NCBI GenBank assembly: GCA_032209605.1
Contig: JASFXZ010000016.1
Span: forward strand, 17,484,001 to 17,548,000
Direction: 5' to 3'
From: Mactromeris polynyma
Taxonomy: Eukaryota > Mollusca > Bivalvia > Venerida > Mactridae
DNA: 64,000 bases
Both the position numbers and the translations under genes were made by a program. The notes beneath the pieces are model-generated. The model ran no database searches. It saw nothing but the letters and a program-made list of their open reading frames with translations, and had not been told where the DNA came from. Below are positions 27,001 through 39,000 of this stretch, piece by piece. Positions within the stretch are counted from its first letter, which is position 1. Each line of letters starts with the position of its first letter.

Positions 27001-30000
27001 CATCCGCTCCGTATTTTACGAGTAAATTCAACTTACTATTATTTTGGCCTGTATATACTGATGATTTATGTCTCATAGTCTGTGCTATGACTATTCACAT
27101 ATAATTTACCTCACTGATTGTTTAGTTGTTTATGTTTCATTTGTGGCCTAGTTTTTATGTTCAGCTGACTATTTTAAACATAAATTGCTTCTTGCATGTG
27201 ATTCACTTGTGTTTGGGAGTATACATTCTCTTCGTCTTTCAATTTTAATAATGAATAATTGATATTGAGATGATTTGTTTAAACTTTAATAACAAGAATA
27301 AAATAAACAAGAAATAAGATAACAGTGCTACAGTGAATCATCCTACAAACTCTATAGGAAATGATTTGTAGCCCAAAGCAATTTCAAAGAAACACTTAAA
27401 AGGATTACAGTGAAATAACAATGTCCTATGCTGTAGAATATTGGGATTTGAGGGGGCAAACTGCTCTGAATATTTGAGTATTGCACGCTGTAATATAGCC
27501 TGCAAAATTATTGAAATTGACCAGTTCCAAAATTGGCTCAAGAAAAAAAAATAGCGCTAGCCCTGCAAATACATTTGTTTGAAGTAATTCTAAGCTGTCT
27601 TCTACATTTGCTATAGTGCAAAAGAGCTGTCAATACCTCAAGCCAATTTAAAATTTGTATATTAAGGTATATTTATAGGGCCCAATGTTTTTATGCTTTG
27701 TTAAAATGGTAAATAGAAACCCCAATCTGATTGGAACAGCCTGGCAGACCCACTTATAAACTTATACAAACAGGCAGTAAATATATAAGGAAACTTTGAA
27801 AGCCACCTATCACCACAGATAGGAAATTATTAGTGCAGTAGTTAGGCAAAGCTAATTATATCGTTAAGTATGTAGTTTAAAAAGCTTTCTACTTGATATA
27901 ACTTTTATGCCGATGATGACAATAATAACGTTCCAACAAAAAGCCTAATAAATAAAATAATAATAAAAACAATTCCTACCTACCCTACCTGTTTTAGGAA
28001 CAGATGTAACCATAACCACACAATTATTTTTGTTTGCCTCAGCATACAAACACCTATTTAATTTTGGCCTTATATAGAATAAGTGCAAATTGCCATAAAA
28101 ATAGTGAAATTATAGATGTGTGTAGATCCAACTTGTGTGGAATGTATTTATAGTGTACTGATAGGACACATAGAGACAATAATGGGACATTGTGTTTTGT
28201 ATGAAGTTGATAACATTATGAATATGATGATAAAATGTCATCTCTATGAGCTATCTGGTGAACTGGTTGGTATTTCTAAATTACAGACACATTCCTGGCT
28301 TTATATTGGGGCTTCTGTGCTCTATCGTTGTAACTGTTTGCTCTGTGGTATTAATACATTATGTTTCCATGGTTTCAGTGCTATGCTAATGTAACTGTTT
28401 GCTCTGTGGTATTAATACATTATGTTTCCATGGTTTCGGTGCTATGCTAATGTAACTGTTTGCTCTGTGGTATTAATACATTATGTTTCCATGGTTTCGG
28501 TGCTATGCTAATGTAACTGTTTGCTCTGTGGTATTAATACATTATGTTTCCATGGTTTCGGTGCTATGCTAATGTAACTGTTTGCTCTGTGGTATTGATA
28601 CATTATGTTTCCATGGTTCGGCGCTATGCTAATGTAACTGTTTGCTCTGTGGTATTAATACATTATGTTTCCATGGTTCGGCGCTATGCTAATGTAACTG
28701 TTTGCTCTGTGGTATTAATACATTATGTTTCCATGGTTTCGGTGCTATGCTAATGCAACTAGAGCTGTCATTGGTTCAACATTTTGTATCTATATTCAAG
28801 GAACAAGACCGAATCAGATGATGGGGGAGAAACATGGTTGTCACTAAATAGGGGTGTCACTAAACAGGGGTGTCGCTAAACAGGTGTGTCACTACCCAGG
28901 GGTGTCATTAAATGGGGTGTTGCTAAATGGGGATGTCGCTAAACAGGGGTGTCACTAAATGGGTGTGTCACTAAACGGGGGTGTCACTAATTCTTGAAGG
29001 AGCAGGGAATTGTTCACATTGTTTGGCTGAGTCACCTGAACCCCTTACATTGTTTTTGTTCGGCCTACATTAGTCAGATGTGGAATTTTTAAAATGGCTG
29101 TTTAATGTCTGCCTTGTATGCTCGATATTTTGGGATTTTGTTTTTGTACCAGACAATGCATTCATTATTCATGAAAATTGGATTGAGACTTTTGTTGGGT
29201 GATGCTGGTTTATCTCTATCATTAATGCTGACTATGTATGGGCAATTAGTTTGTTTTTACCCCACCCACTCAATTGTCTCCTTCAAACTTTTTTGACATC
29301 TGTTGTAGAACCAGCTTACTTTAATCACTCTCGATGCTTAATTTTTCGGTTATTGAGTCGGGACACGCCCAAAGGGGGTTGTGAAGTTGGCTGTTCAACC
29401 TCTGATAAAAAAAATGCCCAAGGTGGGATTCGAACTGGCTACCTTCAGATCAGGCGTTAGGCGTTCTATCCATGAAACACTACACCTCTGTACACCCAGT
29501 ACCCCGCAGGGCAACAATTGCTCTAAACATCGTTAATTTCGTACTGTCCATTTTAAACCATTGTCACTTTAATAGGTTTGCTATATATCAGAAGAATGAC
29601 GATGCTATTTATTTAGGTAAGAATCAGTCACAAATGATAAATAACTTTGTTAATTCTCTCAGATTCTCATACACCTGGAATCTGTGAAATGATCTATGAT
29701 AGTGAAACATAATGTAGCATGTTACAAGGTTGAATGCTGTATATCTCTTGTTTGTCAGATTAAATCCATGTAACTGTTGTACGTTATTTATACCTGGAGA
29801 TATTTAAGAGAAAACAGCTGCAACTTAATGATAAGACTTTATTGCTTGATTCTATAACTTCCCTTGATTTAATGTGATGATAGGTGCACCAGTTACCTCC
29901 CTTGATTAAGTGATGATAGATGCTCCTGTTACCTCCCTTAATTTTATGTGATAATAAATATTTCAGTTACCTCCCTTATTTGATGTGATGATAAATACAC

Positions 30001-33000
30001 AAGTTACTTCCCTTGATCTAGTCTAATGATAAATGCTCCTGTGACCTTCCTTAATTAAGTGTGAATGATAGATGCTCCAGTTACCTCCCTTGATCTAGGT
30101 GAATGATAGATGCTCCAGTTACCTCCCTCGATCTAGGTGAATAATAGATGCTCCAGTTACCTCCCATGATCTAGGTGGATGATAAATGCTCCAGTTACTT
30201 CCCTTGATCTTGGTGCATGATAAATGCTCCAGCTATCTTCCTTGATCAAGGTGAATGATAAATGCTCAGTTAACTTCCTTGATTAAGTTTGATGATAAAT
30301 GCTCCAGTTACTTCCCTTGATCTTGGTGCATGATAAATGCTCTAGCTATCTTCCTTGATCAAGGTGAATGATAAATGCTCAGTTAACTTCCTTGATTAAG
30401 TTTGATGATAAATGCTCCAGTTACCTCCCTTGATCTTGGTGCATGATAAATGCTCCAGCTATCTTCCTTGATCAAGGTGAATGATAAATGCTCAGTTAAC
30501 TTCCTTGATTAAGTTTGATGATAAATGCTCCAGTTACTTCCCTTGATCTTGGTGCATGATAAATGCTCTAGCTATCTTCCTTGATCAAGGTGAATGATAA
30601 ATGCTCAGTTAACTTCCTTGATTAAGTTTGATGATAAATGCTCCAGTTACCTTCCTTGATCAAGGTGAATGATAAATGCTCAGTTAACTTCCTTGATCAA
30701 GGTGAATGATAAATGCTCAGTTAACTTCCTTGATCAAGGTGAATGATAAATGCTCCAGTTACCTCCCTTGATCTTGGTGCATGATAAATGCTCAGTTAAC
30801 TTCCTTGATCAAGGTGAATGATAAATGCTCAGTTAACTTCCTTGATTAAGTTTGATGATAAATGCTCCAGCTACCTTCCTTGATCAAGGTGAATGATAAA
30901 TGCTCAGTTAACTTCCTTGATCAAGGTGAATGATAAATGCTCAGTTAACTTCCTTGATTAAGTTTGATGATAAATGCTCCAGTTACCTCCCTTGATCTTG
31001 GTGCATGATAAATGCTCCAGCTATCTTCCTTGATCAAGGTGAATGATAAATGCTCAGTTAACTTCCTTGATTAAGTTTGATGATAAATGCTCCAGTTACC
31101 TCCCTTGATCTTGGTGCATGATAAATGCTCCAGTTACCTCCCTTGATCTTGGTGCATGATAAATGCTCCAGCTACCTTCCTTGATCAAGGTGAATGATAA
31201 ATGCTCCAGTTTCCTCCCTTGATCAAGGTGAATGATAAATGCTCAGTTAACTTCCTTGATTAAGTTTGATGATAGATGCTCCAGTTTCCTGCCTTGATCT
31301 AGTCTGATGATAAATGCTCCAGTTACCTCCCTTGATATTGGTGCATGATAAACACTCCAGTTACCTCCCCTGATCAAATCTGATGAGCAATACTCAAGTT
31401 ACTTCCCTTTGATATAGAATAATTCTAAAAGCTGTGTGTGTGTTGCTTTTACCAAGATGGTGTACAAAAGCTTGGAAATAGTGTTATACTTATTGATGTG
31501 ATTATGCTGTAGTGTTGGAAGTAAATCTGAGGAATGTAGACTTCTTGGACATGATCTGTGTTGTGTGTGTATTGATTGTATTCATTTGGAACTTATTGTT
31601 CAATGACTTGTATCAAACCTGTACTGTAGAATCAGAAATATTTTCGTGAAGTACATTAATTTATTGTTGTTATGTTTGTGAAGTCTTGAATTTCTTGAAA
31701 CTGAATACATCCACTTAATATTTTATTCTTGTGTTGATTTTATATCAAAAGTGAAAATAGAAAATGTGCAAACATGTAACATGGCCAAAAAACACAATAA
31801 TTTAAATTTACAAAATTATAGTGTTGTGAAAATGTCTTGAACGGTATATATATAAAATTGCATGAATGGTCATTTTGTATGTTGGAAATTATCTATGATG
31901 TGGTCAAATTCTCCCAACTTATATCAAAGTTACCTCCCTTTATTTGTGTGATGACAAATACTCACAGTTACCTCCCTTGATTTAGTGTGATGATAAATAC
32001 TCACAGTTACCTCCCTGGATTTGATGAGATTATTTATACTCGCAGTTACCTCCCTGGATTTAGTATGATGTTACCTCCCTTGGTTCAGTGTGATAATAAA
32101 TTTTCTATAATTAACTTAAAGTTTTGACAACATCCTGAATGATGTCACAACATGGATGTAATTGTTTCTGTATTTTCTCATTTCAGCTCATGTTAGTTGC
32201 GCCAATCTAAATTACGAAGCGTTTGCTTGTTTGAATGATTTCTGCCTTCCCTATCAGAAGAGCTGTGATGGCGTGATTGACTGTGTTGATGGCTCCGACG
32301 AGTTACCCAGGACGTGTGGTAAGTGTATCTGACTCTTAGCTTGAACTTCATCTGTGCCCTGACTTGTGATAGCGCGATTATCGAAAATAATCGAAAAATC
32401 ATTGCTGTAAATCCGATGCCGGCGATAATTGATAATGAAATTTGTCCAAATTGGCTCAGGCCTGGTTTTACTAAAGATCTCTGGTGGATATCTGTCTCGT
32501 ACTCTACTTGTTAGGAACTTCTGTTTTTTTTGGTGAAAGAACAGAGTTGTTATGGCAGCTAGATTTCACCATTCTATCACCATTGCCAATGAGTTCTTTG
32601 TGTTTTCTGTCATTTACGTTAGTACAAGAAGTAGAATATCTGACTGAACGAATATATCAGTGTGAGACGCTTTTATACGCCCGTTCATAGAACTGGACAT
32701 ACTATAGTTTCACCTGCGGCTGGCGGTTGAGTGGGCAGATGGGGGCGTCCAGCAAATTGTCTGATCAATAACTTAAGAATTCTTAGTCCAATCTTCACCA
32801 GACTTGGTCTGAATGTATATCGCCATAATATCTTAGACAAGTTTGATAACCTGTGACATTACAATAGAATGGGCATATTTTGCGATAGTCAGCGCTCTTT
32901 TTCTTACTGATAACAGGGCACTCAATTGGCCATTTTAAGGGTTGTATATGGGTACCATTCCCTGACTGAGTGGTCTCTCCAGTGCCATAATAAAAAAAAG

Positions 33001-36000
33001 AAAATTCAGATAAGTTGATGCACATGTGTGTCAGAAAATTCTTTTGTTTGTTAAAATGGATTCAAAAGGCATAAAATCGTAAAAATTATCGTGTGGCTCA
33101 AATTTCCCCTTTTGTCTTTTAAAGACGTAAATTCTCCAATTTTGGGGTATGAGTGTCATTCTGTCCTCGCGAGCAGTCTAGTGCACAGGAGATTGTCATG
33201 TGATAGAGACATTGCTCGTTACTGTACTTGAAATAAAGTGTAAGAAATGTTTTGAGTTTGTTACTAGACAGTCTATGTTCTAGAGAAGCTTACCAAGTGT
33301 TCTTGTTTTTCAGCGGACAGATTATGTCCACCGACTATGTTCCCATGTAAAAATCGAACACAAGGTCAATGTATTGCGCTGTCAAAGAAGTGTGACGGCA
33401 AAGTGGATTGTAACGACGGTTCCGACGAGTTATCGATGATCTGCGGTTGTCCTCCGCAACATTTTCGATGTAAGAACGACGGGAATTGTATCCCTAAGGA
33501 ATATCATTGTGATGGTAACGGAGATTGTCATGACAACTCGGATGAGGTCGGATGTGGTAAGTTCTAAAACACGAGTACAGTCTTTACAACGTCTTTGGCA
33601 TCTTCTATTACTGTTATATTTAGTAATATCTTATCTAAAAATGGTCAAAATCAAAACAACTACCATCACTTGATACACAATATAATATACTGTAAGTGGA
33701 TTTTATCGAGGAACGAAAAGTTTGGGAAATGCAAATTCCAGACATTTGGCGTGCAGAAATGTTTGCAAATCGGCAAAATCACTGTGTATATAATATCTAC
33801 GCATCGTATAAATCACTGTGTATATAATATCTACGCATCGTATAAATCACTGTGTATATAATATCTACGCATCGTATAAATTACTATTAGATAATTTGTT
33901 TACTGTTAATTGAGTGAATGTGGTAATTAAGGCTGGGGAATATGTTAGCGAATTTTGTCTTTGTTCTCTTACCTATCTGCCATCTTAATGTACTCTGTAT
34001 TTGGAACATCTTACTGTACTCTGTATTTGGAACATCTTACTGTACTCTGTATTTGGAACATCTTAATGTACTCTGTATTTGGAACATCTTACTGTACTCT
34101 GTATTTGGAACATCTTACTGTACTCTGTATTTGGAACATCTTACTGTACTCTGTATTTGGAACATCTTACTGTACTCTGTATTTGGAACATCTTACTGTA
34201 CTCTGTATTTGGAACATCTTAATGTACTCTGTATTTGGAACATCTTACTGTACTCTGTATTTGGAACATCTTACTGTACTCTGTATTTGGAACATCTTAC
34301 TGTACTCTGTATTTGGAACATCTTACTGTACTCTGTATTTGGAACATCTATTATTTGAATATTGTGTTAGGAAAGTATGTATTCCACTGAGGTAAGACAG
34401 TGTTAATCATGGAGACCTTGATCAAGGGAGGTAACTAGACGAGTTACATGACCTAAAACCCTAGCTTCATTAATAAGGCGGAGTTATCTCCACTTGATAC
34501 TTATAAAATGCTATGGTAACTATTGTAGATGCTGTGACGTGTCAGGAGGGTTACTGGAAATGTGCATTTGGTGAATTTTGTATTCCTGCGGATCATAAAT
34601 GCGATGGAAAATTTGATTGTGGCGATAAAAGTGACGAGAGTCTAGAATTATGTCACTCAGGTAGGTGATAGTTATACATGTTGTAGTGTGCTCAACGTCA
34701 GGACTAGTTTGAACTTATTTGTTTTATAACATATGTGAAATAAATTTTTGCAGCTGACCCTGATCGGCCTCACTCTCACTGGCTGCTTGCAACAGTACAA
34801 GTATTAGTTACCTGGCGAAGGAACATACATGAGGTCACCTAGCAATATTACATAATATTATAGTATGTCACCTAGCAACAATGCATCTATGAAATATTTT
34901 TAAAATGACCACTAAACTCTTCCACTACTCTTTATGAATTATGGTTAATTGTTTAAAACGTATATTTCAGGAACTTGTGCTCCAGATATGTTCCGCTGTA
35001 ACAATGGAGAATGTATACATAAGAACTGGAAATGTGACCGAGATGTCGATTGTACCGACCACTCGGACGAGAACATGACTGAATGCAGTAAGTCTTACTT
35101 TTGACCTTTGTGCAGTATGTAGATAGTGAATTCTCATTAGTTTTTTTTTAAAGAAAAGTGTACACGGCCATGTGGGAATTTTATATCTACAGTGCATACA
35201 TGTGAAGTCTCCCGATTTCCGCGGGAGACTCCTGGTTTTGACAGCCAACTCCAGCTCTCCCGGCCGGGAGCCGTGATCTCCTGATTTTCAAAGTTAACAT
35301 CGTGAATATTTATTATGGGTATTTTTTAGTTCATTTACTTCAGGCTAGACTGGTTCGCTGGAGTCAGAAATACTCTCTAAACCGTCTAAATAGTCTCTAA
35401 ACCATGGAATCAAGCGCTTGGTGACAATGATCAAAATACGATGCGACCCTCGCTTGTCATGTTGTTTATTCAAGTTTCACACGTTTCTATTGTATTCAGA
35501 TATGACAATTGGCAATAAAATTGTTAATTTGCGACTCGATTGAAGGGATGAACCCCAGATTACGAGTTAATTCGCAGCATATTGCTATTAACAGCTTATG
35601 ATACGGATGAAATCATAATATTGACAAAATTTCAGCCAAACTCGTTTTAAGGCTCAATCTCCCGCTTTTTGAGGTGCAATCTCCCGATTTGCCTTCAGAA
35701 AAGGTTCTCATATATGAGAGTGAAAAAAACTTTTTATTATTCATGAGTATGAAACATTGTATGTCCAGTGACAGAATGGTCAGTTTTTATTAAGTGAAGA
35801 TGACCATCTAATGCGGGATATGCAGTTTTTGGGCGGTAGAGCGTCCGACTCTGGGCCTGGTAGAGCACCATACTCTTGACACAAAGGTCGTGGGCTCAAA
35901 TCCGCCATGAACGAGGTGAAACAGCATACCAGGAGTCAGTCATAGAGAATGATACATGGAAGTTGTAAATGAGTTTCACAATCCATGTCAAATAGACAAT

Positions 36001-39000
36001 TTTAAACTTCAGAAGGTGCTAACAGTCATAATTTTATCATATTGTAGATTATTCTTGCAAAGAAACACAGTTTATGTGCGAAAATGACAGTATGTGTATA
36101 AACAAAGCCTGGAGATGTGATGGCAATCCAGATTGTAGTGACAAGAGTGATGAATTTAACTGTAGTAAGTGGTTGTTATGTATCTCCCTATATAGTGTGG
36201 TGGGTGGGGGTGTTGTGCTGTCCATCTGTATGTCACAAAGTTTGTCTGAGCTTGTGTACCTAAACTAGTACGATTTCAATGAAACTTCACAAGAGTTATT
36301 GGTACCAAGCCTAGTTTTGGATATTGTCAGCTTTTTTTGGTCGGATTATTCATGACAGAGTTATGGCCCTTTGGGGACCTTAGGGGAGACAAACTCTATG
36401 TTGTTGGAGCACTTGAGGCTAGTATGTCCTAGCTTTAGTACATAAGTGTGTCCATCCGTCCGTCTTACATTCATGTCTGCGCAGTTTCTCAGCAACCACA
36501 GACTGGAATACATTGAAACTTAATGAGACGCTTCACTACCAAGAGAATATGTGCATATTGTCGGCTTGTTCCGGTTCAATGATTTTTCACGTACTACGGG
36601 GAGCATCTATCCGTACTACTTTTAATTTTTGGTTTAAGACTGGTTAGCATTCTGCTCATATAAACCAGTCTGTAAGATGTGAGGTTTTGATGATTTTAGA
36701 CATTTGAGCTAAAACTATTTGTCTATTATTCTGATTTCAATGTTTGTCTGTTATTAGATTCTCATAATTTAGTAATTTAGTAATAAATTCTGATTTTAGT
36801 TTATTATTAAATTCTCGTAATTAAAAAAAAGCCATTTATTACTTCATATGGCGATACAATACAGTTTGGCTGCATGTCGCAATACAGTCGGACCTCTTTC
36901 ATTCGTATTCATCAGGTCAGAATTTTATTTCAATTAATACATGGTTCCGAGTAGCCCATTTTAATTCGACTTGCCTAAGCTGCATCGGGACCTGATATTT
37001 ATTTCGGGTTATACGAAGTATTCAGATAAAAGGTTGTCGAATAAACTAGGTCTGATGGTATATACTTATACATTGTGACGTCCATTATTTACATCTATGT
37101 ACAATGTTTGGTTTACAGCTGCCCAGAACTGCACAGGAGACAAGTTCCAGTGTAATGCTGATAAATGTATACCAACAACATGGACGTGTGACGGGGAACC
37201 AGACTGTCGGGACGGCAAGGACGAGAGTCCTGCTGCGGGCTGTGGTAAGTTATGTGACTTTGTTAAACTTTGCCACGCCTTGGTATGATAGAGATTTCAC
37301 CCCGGGACATCAGTTCAAGAGCTGAGCAAGATGTATGTTATACATCTAGTTTAATCCGCCTGCCTTGCTAGCTCTATTGGTGCTAGACTATAACCTGGTA
37401 GACGCAGGTGCGAGTTCCTGGTTGGGCAGGTTATGTTTATCTGTGACATTGTGGTCAAGTGCTTCTCATGTGGTGAAGTTGTCTGTTGCCGAAGAAGTGG
37501 ACCATCTACATGATAAGTTCTGCTGATTATAAAAAATTCATTTGTTTTATCTGAAACGCATGCAATGAAATCATTTTCTCGTTGTTTTCAGAACCTGTGG
37601 CTTGTGGGGAAACTGAATTCGAATGTGCTAACTATCGTTGTATAGAGAACGAATTCTACTGTGATAAGGATGATGATTGCGGAGATGCTAGTGATGAACC
37701 TGAAACTTGTGGTATGACTCGGCATTATTTTTATACACTCATTTTTGAGAATATCATAAATGATTCTTGTGCTGAATTATTGTCAACAATCGCCCGACCT
37801 GTTAGTGGAGCATTCGACTTCCAATCTTGATGTCGTATTTAAATAGCAAATTGAATTTTATTATAATAACATATTAAATGATATTTTACTCTGTTAAGTC
37901 CTTTATATTTTTTTAAACATTTATTGTTGGTTCTCAGTTACCTCCCTTTATTGTTTGAAACATTAATTACCACTGTTCAGTTACCTCCCTTTATTGTTTG
38001 AAACATTAATTACCACTGTTCAGTTATCTCCCTTTATTGTTTGAAACATTAATTACCACTGTTCAGTTACCTCCCTTTATTGTTTGAAACATTAATTACC
38101 ACTGTTCAGTTATCTCCCTTTATTGTTTGAAACATTAATTACCACTGTTCAGTTACCTCCCTTTATTGTTTGAAACATTAATTACCACTGTTCAGTTACC
38201 TCCCTTTATTGTTTGAAACATTAATTACCACTGTTCAGTTATCTCCCTTTATTGTTTGAAACATTAATTACCACTGTTCAGTTATCTCCCTTTATTGTTT
38301 GAAACATTAATTACCACTGTTCAGTTATCTCCCTTTATTGTTTGAAACATTAATTACCACTGTTCAGTTATCTCCCTTTATTGTTTGAAACATTAATTAC
38401 CACTGTTCAGTTATCTCCCTTTATTGTTTGAAACATTAATTACCACTGTTCAGTTACCTCCCTTTATTGTTTGAAACATTAATTACCACTGTTCAGTTAC
38501 CTCCCTTTATTGTTTGAAACATTAATTACCACTGTTCAGTTACCTCCCTTTATTTACTTCACAGATTACTCGCGTATTTGTTCGGTCAATGAGTTTGAAT
38601 GTTTTGATCACGCCTGTGTAGATAGTGTGTATGTCTGTGATGGTAAGCCGGACTGCCCCGACTGGTCGGATGAACTTCATTGCAAGGATCTTTGTGGTCA
38701 CGATAATTATACGTGTAACAACGGAGTGTGCCTTGGTATGGAGCACGTGTGTAACGGCAGAGATGATTGTGGAGATGGTAGCGATGAGTCGGCAAAATGC
38801 TGTAAGTCTTCTTTCATATGCCACGGTAACCAAGGTGGGAAGGTCTCATGTTTGAGTCTCAGGTTAAGTCACCAAGCGCGAGTGATTAGTATAAGTTATA
38901 AGAAACAATTGATATAAAAATAAATAAGTTAAAACTAACAGAACTTTGCCAAACTGGCAAAAATTTCTTTTAAACCAAAAGTGGTGCTGATTAAAACTAA

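Larger units (their letters stand above)
13296..32186 (+). other. Giant intron 18 (18.9 kb) between propeller 6 and LDLa cluster III
   Basis: Bounded by gtaagt and tttcag, phase 1. It holds the arrays listed separately, tRNA-like and CCTACCTACCC-bearing dispersed pieces, and no ORF I can assign. 14,720-18,500 is AT-rich with a G run at 16,267-16,280 and a pogo-like end at 16,500. 18,724-22,375, 22,800-25,420, 25,640-28,310 and 31,406-31,925 show only such dispersed fragments. Confidence 0.85.

Noticed and set aside
26760..27104. 114-residue plus-strand ORF in the giant intron
   Set aside because: No recognisable domain, an overlapping minus-strand ORF of similar quality, and a poor start context.
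13296..32186. A nested or antisense gene in the 18.9 kb intron
   Set aside because: All ORFs are below about 115 residues, none shows a domain, and no chain of exons with matching phases could be built.
33942..34395. Two plus-strand ORFs of 138 and 146 residues ([14 protein letters not shown] repeats)
   Set aside because: Translation of the 26-bp array in intron 20.
35834..35912. A functional tRNA gene
   Set aside because: A- and B-box-like strings are present but the acceptor and T stems do not pair, so a tRNA-derived repeat is more likely.
38540..38855. Minus-strand and alternate-frame ORFs over exon 26
   Set aside because: Shadows of the LDLa coding frame.
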